Origin: Calocera cornea HHB12733
Lineage: Eukaryota > Basidiomycota > Dacrymycetes > Dacrymycetales > Dacrymycetaceae
Length of the DNA stretch: 64,000 nucleotides
Direction of reading: 5' to 3'
Assembly (NCBI GenBank): GCA_001632435.1
Contig: KV423920.1
Coordinates: 248,001-312,000, forward strand
How positions within the stretch are numbered: the first letter of the stretch is position 1; each line of letters opens with the position of its first letter. A program made the translations under genes and the position numbers. The notes beneath the pieces were generated by a model, which was given only the letters and a program-made list of their open reading frames with translations, searched no databases and had not been told where the DNA came from. Below, in pieces: positions 24,899 to 34,883 of the stretch.

Positions 24899-25710
24899 AT
24901 GGGCACGAGCGCTTGGACGGTGGAATGTTACCGCGGGTGGTACTTCGTGACGTACACGCATTATGATGGGTGAACCGCGGACAGTCGCCAGATCAGAACA
25001 ATGACTAACGGACTGTTTCAGGTATCCAAGCGGTATGCGCGGTGTTTTTCACGAAATACCTCGCGACCAGTCGAGTTCGAAGCATGGAGAAAGTGGTACA
25101 TTGAGTTTCTCGAGGAGCGGATGACAATGTTGGAACTCGGTAGGTATACTCAAAATTGTGCGTCCAAGCGGTTCGCTCATTAGATTGCCCCAGATGACAG
25201 CAAACCGGTCGGGTACCAATATGGAAATGAGGACTACTTCATTCAGCGGGGCAAGCCGGAGCACGAGACAGAATGGATGTATACATACGATTTTGACAAC
25301 AACGCCATGTGTGTGAACTCGGGCCCTACCTTCAATATGGACAACATGCCGCCTCCAGACCGAAGTGCTACGCGATACCACCCTGCCAGGCCTTCGAATC
25401 CAGAGATACGAACGAACGAAGTGGTTCAGGCGACCGAAAGACGACGGCAGATGGAACGCTGCTCCAACGGCCCCTCCCCCCCCCCGAATATGAAGAATCG
25501 GAACCAGAAGACGACAATAACGGCCGTTGGGAGGTTCGGCATCCCAAATCAAGCTGTATCATGCGGCCTTTGTTGCAGCCAGTGAAGGTGCAGACAGCAC
25601 TGGGCTCCTACACTTCCCAGCGAGTGGCACACGACTGTGTTACCGTATCAATTGTGGGAGAAACTGAAGGGCCCCGAGGGCAACTCTTGGTACCTTGGTA
25701 CAGTATGAAT
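24899..25710 (+). pseudogene. Internally deleted, frameshifted paralogue of the 52.8-54.5 kb gene
   Basis: The ATG at 24899 opens MGTSAWTVECYRGWYFV and is spliced (intron 24970-25021) to a YPSGMRG segment, matching the start of the gene at 52776-54517. A frame change follows near 25070 before FEAWRKWYIEFLEER, the counterpart of FKDWSKRWQDYLEEQ. A further exon from about 25190 gives GYQYGNEDYFIQRGKPE and FDNNAMCVN...NMDNMPP, again matching. At about 25380-25440 the match jumps directly to the far C-terminus (DDNNGRWEVRHPK, then in another frame LYHAAF), skipping roughly 330 residues of the intact paralogue, including its F-box-like part. I call it a pseudogene; a single-base sequence error could explain the frameshift but not the internal loss. 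Confidence 0.7.
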
Positions 25711-26253
25711 CCGTGGAACGCTGTTTACCGGAGGGGCCGACGCCGACCCATGCCGACCAGCCTAGTTTCAGGACGACAGCGGACAGCGGCCCACTGGGAG
25801 GAGAGGGATATGTGCCACTAGACGGACGTAACCTCACTTCCGTCGGATGCTTCTCCCGTCTGCTAGATTCCTGCCGTAGCCCTATTCTTCCGTGGAACTA
25901 GAGACCTAGCAAGCATATGCAATGCCATGACACTCGGCGAACAGCGTCGTGTGCCGAGCGCAGGAACAATATATGGGTGGATGGCACTCCTCGCCTGGTT
26001 GCTGCGCCCAAACAAGAGGTCTTGTAAGCGAAGAGGGATCGCGAAAAGATCGCCCCGGGAAAGATGCCGCATGTGCAGTCGAGGTCTTCCAACTCCTCCA
26101 TCAGAGGAACAAAGTCATCCGATACATATCCATTAGGTGCCACCTCGGTCCTCCCACGCGGACAAGAGGCCCTGCGAGGGATGTATGAAACCGTATGTAC
26201 TGTAGCGAGCGCGCTGCATTTGGGAAGCAAGAATGACTCGAGCACTTCTACAG

Positions 26254-26847
26254 TACAGTAGGGAGGTGATCGTTAGGATGCCCGCATTCTCACGCTTTAA
26301 TGCTAGAATGCCCGTTTTGAAATTTAAAGCTAGAATGCCCGTCCTGTCCGTTGTGTCGACACTTTCACTTGCGGCTTCGAAGTCGGATTACTCGATAGTC
26401 ACACACATATAGAAGCAAAGAGCAGTCCCATATTCTTAACAAAATTGGCTTACAGACTTGGGTCCACTGTCTGGGTCCGGGGTTACTTGCTTTTGGTTGC
26501 TTTGTGTGAGCTGAAGAGACGAGATCACCCACCATCTAGTCAAATTCAGCGCTTCCATGTTCCTCACAGGCTGTTCTTCCCAAATGCTGAAGGTAATCCC
26601 GCCCAGAAAAGCAGGCATGCTAGTGGACAGAAGCTCTCTGTTCTGGTACCAATGTTTTATTTGATCTCTGTGTTTCTTACTGTTGTGATTAAGGCGTTCA
26701 AGTTGTCGAACGTCGGAAAAGGGAGGGACACATGATCTCGTGCATGCGGCGCGGATTACGGGCATTCTAGCTTTTCCGAGTGAAACGGGCATTCTAGCAT
26801 TAACGCGTGAAAACGCGGGCATCCTAGCGTTTACCTCATACAGTAGG
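26254..26847. mobile_element. MITE-like element 2 (576 bp, ~80 bp TIRs, 9 bp TSD)
   Basis: The element spans 26263-26838. Its ends are inverted copies over about 80 bases; each arm holds three spaced units of the type GCTAGAATGCCCG. The 9-base direct repeat TACAGTAGG flanks it exactly at 26254-26262 and 26839-26847 (10 bases if the next G is counted). No coding region is evident inside. Long TIRs with a 9 bp duplication resemble Mutator-like non-autonomous elements; that assignment is inference. Confidence 0.8.
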
Positions 26848-26889
26848 GCTGGCCAACTCGGCTGCCCGCCGCTGTCCTCCTGGCGGGGA

Positions 26890-27660
26890 CCAACAGCCCC
26901 AGCCCCAGCCCCAGCCCCAGCCCCAGCAGCCAGACGGACAGAGCTGCGGTACGTACTGTACTGTATGTTGAGCGTCGGGAATCCGAGGCTGCCCACTCCT
27001 AGCGGGACCCGATTTGCCCCAGCGACGCGATGGACAGGATGGACAGGATGGACAGGATGGACAGTGTCATCAGCTCAGGACAGCGAGCGACTCGACCCGC
27101 CGAGTCCGACTCCGGCTGGGGAAAGCCGAGCGCATACACGCCCCGCCGGGACCGGGTCGCTTCCGGGAAGAGGAGGCCACTGACTGCTTGGAACTGCACT
27201 GCACGGAAGAGGAGAGCGGGCGGAGTCGAGCGCCGGTTGGACCTGCCTATCGACATCGACATCGACATGGCATACTGTACAGTAGCCAGTAGCCGTCTAC
27301 AGTCTACATTCTACTGGGACATGGGACAGCCGGGCGGGGTACTGGATCGGCTTGTGCACCCGTCCAGTCCAGTCCAGTCCAGTCCGGTCCAAGAGGGCCG
27401 ATCCCCCCGAGGCCGAGTGCCGAGTGCCGAGCGCCGAGTGCAGAGTGCAGCTGCGCCAGGGGCCCGCTCCTGCAATTCCAATTCCAATTCCGATGCCAGC
27501 GGCGACAGCCAGTGCAGTGCCTGAGGTCCGGCTGACGCTGCCCGGTGCCCGGCCAGCTGCTGTCCGCCCTGGCCTGCGGGAGAAACGGTTAGGCTCGGCT
27601 CGGCTCGGCTTGGCGTTGGCGGGTGCGGGTGCGGTCGACGCAGGATGTCCTGTGCTGTGC
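26890..27660. repeat. Cluster of short tandem repeats
   Basis: Several unrelated short repeats crowd this stretch: AGCCCC units at 26895-26926, a 9-base ATGGACAGG unit nearly four times at 27030-27064, ATCGAC units near 27250, AGTCC units at 27363-27390, GAGTGCC units near 27415, CAATTC units near 27475, and CGGCT units at 27594-27610. The ORFs crossing them are low-complexity and unconvincing. Confidence 0.8.
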
Positions 27661-27947
27661 TGTGGACCGGGACCGGCAGGCCGCAGTCCTCGCGCTGCGC
27701 TGCGCTGGGCCCGCCTCCGGCCGTTAGTCTTTCTTTTGGACATACAGTCGTGTGAGAGGGAGTGCGTTTGACGGTCGGTTGAAGTGCGGAGGGTGCCTGC
27801 GCTTTCAGATGACCCAGTGGGCTGCTGGGCCGCTGGAGCCTGACCAGCAGCCCGGGGTGCATGCACTGACGATGACGCCTGGCGCCGGGCCGAGCGGGCC
27901 GAGCGGTGGAGTCATTGGATTCGGAATTCGATTGCATTGCCCGCCCG

Positions 27948-29140
27948 TCAGTATACAATGGCCCGCTCGTCGCCCAGCACGAGGTTGTCGATGAGCCTGG
28001 TGCTGCCGACCCACATCGCGCCGCTGAGGACGGCCGCGGTGCCCCTGGCCGAGCCCGGGGCGGACAGCGTGGTCTCCCTGGGCGGGCCGGAGTGCTCCGG
28101 AACAGGCTCGAGCGTCTCCGGGTCGGAGAGCTCGACGTAGTCCAGCTTGAGCGTGACGCCGTGCTCGAGCGCGCGCTGCGCCGCGGAGGAGACGAGGTGG
28201 GTGGCGGTGGCGAGGGTGGCGGTGCGGCCTGCGTGGGCGCGCCAGCGGGTTTGGGCGGCGTGCAGCGCGGTGTACAGGGCCGGGGCGAAGGCGCGCTCGG
28301 CCGGGGAGAGGTAGGCGTTGCGGGAGGAGAGGGCGAGGCCGTCCGGGGCGCGGACGGTGGGGACGATGCGGACGTTGTGGGGGAGCGGGTGGGGGCAGAG
28401 GAGGTCGGTGGCCAGGCGGCGCATGAGGAGGGCCTGCTGGATGTCCTTCTGGCCAAAGTAGGCGCGGTCGGGCTGGACGGCGTTGAACAGCTTTGTGACG
28501 ACGGTCGCGACGCCGCGGAGGAAGGTGGGGCGGGTGCGGCCCTCGAGCAGGTGCGAGTAGCCGGCGACCTCGACGAAGGTGCCGCGCTGGTCGGCCGGGT
28601 GCTGGGCCAGCCCGGAGGGGTACATGTCCTGGACGGAGGGGAGGAAGATGGCGTCGACTGTGCGGTGGGCGGCGGCGAGGGTGTGGAGGAGGGTTGCGTC
28701 GGCGGGGAGGGTGCGCGGGTAGGTTGCGAGGTCCTCGTGCGGGGCGAACTGGGCCGGGTTGACAAAGATGGACACGACGGTGGCGTCGTTGTCGGCGAGG
28801 CATTGCGTCACTGTGACGGGTGGGCGGGGGTCAGTGCTGGTGTGGTGTGTGGTGTGTGTTGGGGGGGCAACGCACCGAGAGCGGCGTGACCTGCGTGGAG
28901 TGCGCCCATGGTGGGGACGAGGCCGAGGCGGTGTCGGTGTGTGCGTGCGTGGTCGCGGAACTGGCGCATCTCGGCGAGCGAGGTGAGGATGGGGATGGAC
29001 GTGGCCCGCCGTGCTCTCTCGAGCTCATCCTCCGCAATCGGCGCTGGGGGTGGTGGCCGTATGCGGCGGGCGGGGGATGTGCTGAGTGCGCGCCGGGCGG
29101 GGTGTGTGGGGGCGAGCTGCCGGGTGGGTATCCGCATCCC
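27948..29140 (-). CDS. Pantothenate synthetase (pantoate-beta-alanine ligase)
   Basis: Two exons, 29140-28876 and 28810-27948, joined in phase; 375 residues. The enzyme condenses pantoate and beta-alanine with ATP to pantothenate for coenzyme A synthesis. Motifs: LGLVPTMGALHAGH (the HIGH-type ATP site), VSIFVNPAQFAPHEDLATYPR, EVAGYSHLLEG, RPTFLRGVATVVTKLFNAVQPDRAYFGQKDIQQ, and ALSSRNAYLS, all in family order. About 60 N-terminal residues precede the core and are Arg/Ser/Pro-rich, perhaps a mitochondrial leader; an ATG at 29203 would add 21 more. Corresponds to bacterial PanC and yeast Pan6. It is divergent from the gene at 29352, sharing a promoter of about 210 bases. Confidence 0.9.
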
Positions 29141-29351
29141 TCTCTCGTTTCGTTGTCCGTTGGGTGGGCCGAGGGGCAGGCGAGGGGGGCGGTCAAGAGG
29201 CACGCTGAGCTGGGTTCACCCCGTCCCGGCCGTTGGGGAGCGTGACATCAGCGTCACCCGATTGCACAGCCACGCCCCGCAAATTTCGGGCCATGCGCGC
29301 GCGGGAAGCGCTCGACGGGGCGGCACCTGCACACACCCACCACCGCGCCTC

Positions 29352-31680
29352 ATGCGACCCTCCATCGGAACACTGGGAAACACAGCGGCCGTCTTCCGCG
29401 CACCACCACCACCACCACCACCACCACCGCGCCCGTCAGTGCTACGCGCTGCACCGCGCACCGCTGCCCAGCTCTATGTGCGCCAGAGCAGGGCAGACCG
29501 CATCGAGGCGAAGGCGCGCAACGAGCGGCGGCTCGAACCTAGGCTGCCTGCGCCTGGGCGGGCAGCGAGGAGGGAGCAGCAGGCTGGGAAGCTGCCCGCC
29601 CAGGAGGGGACGAGGCGGCGGGCGGCGGGGCGCGGGGAGGAAAGAGACGTGGTTGGGGAGCAGGAGGAGGAGGTTGACCCATGGGAGAAGGCAGACGATG
29701 CGCAGCTCGCGAGGCTCGCTAGGCAGGCCGGGTTCCGGGTCGGCACGCAGGGCGAGGCTCCCTCGCTCGACGCTGGCGCGCCGTTGGAGCAGGCTGGTGC
29801 AGTCCAAGCGCGCGAGGAGCCGGCAGGGGAAGCCACGGCCGCGGCCGCGGCCGCCGAACGGACGCCGGTCGGCCTCTACCCGCCGCGCGGAGAGCTGCAC
29901 GCCGTCGTGCACGTCCCCGTCCTCCCCGGCAGGCAGACCATCCACCGCACGCCCATCACGATCCGCACGCTCGCCCAGGCGCCGCACTTCCCCTACTCGC
30001 TCTCCATCCTCGGCGGCATCCTCGCCACCGTCGCCTCGCACAACGAGCGGCGGTGCGACCCGGTGTTCTGGCAGGACTCGCGCGCGGAGCGCGCCACCAA
30101 GGAGGAAAAGTTCTGGAAGGACCGCGCGGCCCGGCGCGCGGCGCGCGCGGCCGGCGTGCCCTGCGAGCCGCTGCGCAAGCCGCTCGACTCGATCGAGCAC
30201 GCGCTCACCCGGCCCCGCGCGCACGCCCAGGCCAGCACGACCAGCACCAAGCAGTGGAACCGGATCGACTCGCCCTTCGGCTTCCCGTGCGCGGCGTTCG
30301 GCGAGCGCTACTTTCTCTGGCGGGGCGACTGGCCCAAGCGCGGCGAGGCCGGGGCCGTCGACGACCCGGACAGCCACTGGACGGTGTTCTGCGCGGACGC
30401 GGACAGCGCGCAGCCCACGGACGCGCACGGGCTCATCGACGCCCGCTTCTACTCCAGCCACGAGCCCTGGCTGCTCCGCGAGAGCCGCGGGTGGGAGTAC
30501 GACGCTGCCGAGGGCAGGCTGCGCGACCGCGGCGCCGCCGGGCCGACTAACACGCCCCCGGAGCCGGACGAGCCCCTGCGCCGCGGGTGCGAGGAGGAGG
30601 ACAGGGCGCGGTGCGACCCGGCGCTGGGCGCGCTGTGGTTCCCTGGGCAGCAGGCGCTCACGCGTCTGCTGGACGAGCTCTCCCGGCTCGACCGCCGTGA
30701 GCCTCTCTCTCCCCCTTCTCCTCCTCCTCCTCCGCACGCGCTAACGACACCTCTCCCGCCCCAGCCGTCCGGCTCAACAGCATCGCCCAGCTGTGGGTGC
30801 CGACGGTGCGCAAGGTCGCGGCCTACCTGCGCTTCCGCCCGCGCACCCTCGCCGTCACCTACTACCGGCGCTTTGTCCTCCCGCCCGACGCGCCCCTGCT
30901 CCACGTGGACGAGGCGGCCGAGGCGGCGCGCGTCGAGCGGGAGTGGGGCATGCAGTTCTCCAAGGTGATGCGGAAGGAGACGTCTGACGTGAGTGCCTGC
31001 CCGCCGCCCGCCGGCTCGGTTCGGTGCCTGACCGCGCTTGCGCACGGTGTGTGTAGCTCGGCGAGCCCCTGCGCCAGACGGCCCGGTACCTCGGTGTGGG
31101 GCTGCAGTTCAGCAGCGCGCTCCGGCCGCACGCGCGCTCGCCAAACGCAGCCAGCATCCTGTACGGCGCGCAGACGGTCAACACGGACCTGTCGCTCGCG
31201 CCCCCGCTCATCCTCCCGCAGCACGCGCGCTCCGGGCTGCACGGCGCGCTCATCGCCCGCTCCGCCCGCGCCGTCCACCGCGCGCTCACCCAGACCGTCG
31301 ACCCCGGCCTGTCCACCGAGGCCGCCCGCTGCCTCGCCGCCCTGCTCGACGACGCGCTCCCCCTCCACGCCAAGATCCCCGTGTCGGACCGCGCGACGGA
31401 GGCGTTCCTCCGCGCCTCCGGCTGGAGGGAGGTCTACGGCGGCATCGCCGACGTCACCCTCAGCGACTGGTACGAGGTGTCCGACCACGAGTTCGAGTCC
31501 GGGCGCATCGAGCGCCGCATGGGCATGACGAAGGAGGAGCAGGACGAGTTTCGCAGGCGGCAGATGAGGCACAAGCCGACCGGGCACGGGGAGGGCGGGG
31601 ACGGCGGGCCGGGCGGCGCGGGCCAGAGCATGCACGGCGTGTTCAGCAACCCGGCCAAGCCGGACAAGTGGGGCATATAG
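29352..31680 (+). CDS. Large hypothetical protein
   Basis: Three exons: 29352-30696, 30765-30988 and 31057-31680, phases consistent; 730 residues. The start follows a short leader and opens RPSIGTLGNTAAVFR, then a run of prolines from a CAC/CCA microsatellite at about 29400-29428. Residues 30-180 are charged and Ala/Arg/Glu-rich. A denser conserved-looking region starts near YPPRGELHAVVHVPVLPG and runs on through GFPCAAFGERYFLWRGDWP. The last exon (YLGVGLQFSSALRP, WYEVSDHEFESGRIERRMG) ends in a Gly-rich tail. I see no signal peptide, membrane segment or catalytic motif I can name. A gene of this length with clean introns is surely real; function unknown. Confidence 0.75.
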
Positions 31681-31894
31681 GTGCGCTGCGCGACGCAGGG
31701 CCGGCAATGGCGCACATCGGCCCCGGGCACCATTCACTGTAGTATACCATACCATCCAGTATTAATGGCGCGCCGTCCTGGGACGAGCAGCGCAATCTAG
31801 ATCGTAGACTGTCACCCTACGCTGCGACTCTCGCATACAGTTATTGCCGCTTCTTCGGACGCCCCTGCGCTCTTCACACGCCCCCTGGCTGCCG

Positions 31895-33980
31895 CTACGC
31901 CTTCTTCAACCTCCTCCCATGGCTCCACTCAGCAGGGAACACCTTGTCCCTCAGCCTGCGGTCCCAGAACACCCGCTGATGCACATCAAACTCGAACACC
32001 CTCGCCCCGTCATCATACGCGCGCTCCGCCAGCCCCTCGTCCACAACGGTGCCAGTGCCAGTGCCAGTGCCAGTGCCGGTGCCAGTCCCCGCCCCGCTCG
32101 CCGGGGGCTCGGCCCTCGCTCGCCCAGGCGCGGAGAACACGTTCTCGCTCGCGCCTCGCTGGCCAGCGGCAGCGGCCTGGCCCTGGGGCGCGTGCGGGTC
32201 CCACACGCCCCCGCCCTCCTCGGCCGTGCGTGCCCGGGCCCGCCAGCCCACCTGGTCCGGGTCGAACCCGGGCACCTTCTCGCTCCTGCCTTTGCCCCAG
32301 AGCGGGCCGCCCAGCGCGTGCTCCCACGCCGGCGGGTCGCGCATCGTTGCCCGCTTCCAGGAGAGGGCGAGGTCCGCCACGCCGGCGCCGGGGAGGAGGC
32401 GGAAGCCGAGGGAGAGGAAGGTCGGGAGGGAGGGGTGCGAGGGCGGGAGGGTCGCGGTGAGGGGGAGGAGGCGGAGGGAGGAGAGGAGGTGCGCGGCGCG
32501 CGTGAGGTTGCGCGGAGCGTGTTTGGAGTTTCGGGATGCGGGCGGTGGGGATTCGGAGCTTGGGGGTTCGGGAGGGCACTCGCCAGATGCGGATTTGGGA
32601 TTTGGAGGTGAGGGTGAGGGTGAGGAGGGCGAGGGCGAGCAAGGGAGGGGCAGCGTATACCGCATACTGCGGTAGAGGAGGCGCGCCGTGCGCATAACGA
32701 GCGCCCTTATGAGCTTGTCCACTGGGGGCATCCCCCGTCCAGACGCAGACACCAGCTGCGGGCCCATGATCGACACTACTCGCACCGCCACCCAGTCAGT
32801 ACTCCGCGCACCGTATGTCAAAGAAGGGACAAGGCAGGAAAGAAGACGTACAATCGTTCCGGACCGTCACCCACGCTACGAGCGCGCCCCCGGCGTCGCG
32901 GAACGCACTGCTGAACGGGAGGCCCTTGGCGAGGTACGCCGGGGGGTACCGGCGCCCTAGGGTGTCGGACACTTTCTCTAGCTCGTCTTCCCTCAGCGGG
33001 CTGAGGCCATACTCCCCGCCCTGCCCCTCCCGCTCCTCCACCCCGTCTGAGTCGGCGAGCGCAGGGTCGAGCCAGGGCACATCTTCGGGCAGGACGAGCC
33101 TGAGGAAGGTGCGCTGCCCCTGGATGATGGGGTTCCAGTAGAGCTTGTAGGGCGCGTTGCGGCGCGAGGAGAAGGTCTGGAGGTGGACGATGTAGGGGAG
33201 GTGGTGCGCTGGGAGGTCGGAGAGCGAGCGCGCGGCGGGGGTCACTTCTGCTTGGGAGTCAAGGGGGAACGGGGAGCAGAAAGATGGGGAGGAAGGGGAA
33301 AGGAGGGACGCACCGTCTTCGGCGCTGTAGTCGCCGCGCTCTCTGCTCGCCATATCCCTCAGCATAGCATACAGCGCCCTGTCCGCGCGCGCCTTCCTCT
33401 CCCTGAGCTCGGCCGTCTCCCTCCACACGCGCTCGCTGACGCCGCCGCTCGGGTCTGCGCCGGCCCAGCGCGCAGCCTCCTCCGCCAGCTCCTTCCCGCC
33501 TTTGGTTGCCCGCTCGTCCGCGGCGAGCTCGCCCTGCGCGCTGCCCCAGAAGCGGAGGCCGTGCTCCCGCGCTGCGTCGGGGAGGAGGCCGTCCATCTCG
33601 CAGACGCCGACGGACCAGTCGTACGCCTGCCTGTGTGTCGGCACCTCTCTGCCCGGGTATGGCCCGAGGAGACAGAGGAAGCGGCGGGAGTAGGGGGCTG
33701 CGGGTGCGGCGCGGACGATGCTTGAGAGCTCTGCCCAGCGCGCCCATCGTCCACGTGACCAGGGGAGGCGGCCGGGGGCAGTTTTGAGGGGGCCCGGGGC
33801 GGGGGGGCAACCCGATGTGCAGTCGTCCAGGTTCTGCCATGCGAGCGGGGCGAGGAGTGTGCCGAGGGCGGGGCCGGATGCCGGGAAGTGGGGCGGGGAG
33901 GAGAGGAGGTGGATGAGGTCCTGCAGCAGCCGCGCGTTCGGGGTCGTCGGCGCGGGGAGGGGCGGGATACGGCGCAGCAT
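31895..33980 (-). CDS. Hypothetical protein with Gly-Thr repeat tract
   Basis: Three exons: 33980-33314, 33250-32852 and 32778-31895, giving about 649 residues. The first intron (gtgcgt) is clear; the second acceptor is less certain, with an alternative at about 32797. The N-terminal part has hydrophobic helices and Trp-rich blocks (WARWAELSSIV, YDWSVGVCEMDGLL, GLRFWGSAQGELA). The middle carries LPYIVHLQTFSS and KLYWNPIIQGQRTFLRLVLPEDV. The third exon is Ser/Pro-rich and then encodes a Gly-Thr dipeptide run at about 32050-32085, from a GTGCCA microsatellite. It ends VFEFDVHQRVFWDRR. I do not recognise the family. It is convergent with the gene ending at 31680, with 214 bases between stops. 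Confidence 0.65.
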
Positions 33981-34883
33981 CGCAAGGCATCGCGGGGGAT
34001 CGCTGAGGTCATCGACGCATCATACACCGTAATCAGAGCGAGAGGGTGACGGGGCAGAAGGACCCAAGGCGGCTTGGAACGGACGGGGGGACGTGGGCCT
34101 CTGCACCTGCAACGAGCCTGAGCGTGCGAGCAAGAAATCGCGCAGAGCGGAACGCCCGCACCCTGAGTGGCAGTGCTCCGCCGTTCCGCAACTTGACCCC
34201 GACCTCGGCTCCGCGAGCGATCACGATTCACCCGCGCACTCGGCAGTCGGCACGGACCCTGCACCGGCAGGCGCCGGCTTGCTTGCTGGCCGTGTGCCGC
34301 GCCGAGGTGGTATGTTGAACCGCCTTGCACGCTCAGGGTCAGCCGCTCCCCTCGGATGATACTAATCTCGACCAACAACCCACCGCGCAGCGCTGGCCCG
34401 TCCTTGCCTTTTGCTCGCTGCTGTGACCGCCATGGTCCCCCATCACCTTCGCGTCCCAGGCGGGAAGTGTATTTTAATGACCCTGGGGACGTGAGCGTGC
34501 TCTGGAAGACTGGATCACCAGCCTGAGCTCCAGGCTGCTGACCTGTCACCGGCGCCCGGCCTTCGTCTGCAGTCTGCAAGACGCGTGCACCTTGCTGGCG
34601 CCGCCAGGGCGCGTCTATCGCACGCTTGCAGCCTCTTGATCTTGCTGTTTGACTTGACTTGTACACTGTATGGCTCTGTACTCTGCGTTAACGTTGCCAA
34701 CACAGTCGCACCTGACGACGCTTCAAACATCACCCACCCTCATCAACGTAACACCAGCTGTACCCTGCATCAACAACCTATCAATCATCAGCCCATCATC
34801 AGCATCATCAGTCATCAGCCATTCATAACGATATCTCTGTCTACGCCGTATCTCCATCCCCGTCTCCTCCAGGCAGGCTCGCC
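33981..34883. other. Divergent promoter region
   Basis: Lies between the 5' ends of the genes at 31895-33980 (-) and 34884-37589 (+). No gene is supported. The right end is rich in CATCA repeats (34780-34830). Confidence 0.5.

Noticed and set aside
27805..28803. Long ORFs in other frames over the PanC gene
   Set aside because: Extreme Arg/Pro/His or Ser/Pro composition from reading GC-rich coding DNA in the wrong frame; the PanC frame has all family motifs.
29233..30744. 503- and 431-residue ORFs overlapping the large hypothetical gene
   Set aside because: Arg/Ser-rich shadows; only the frame starting at 29352 splices cleanly to two further conserved-looking exons.
32049..32675. Plus-strand ORF with Pro-Val repeats
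   Set aside because: Reverse reading of the GTGCCA microsatellite inside the minus-strand gene.
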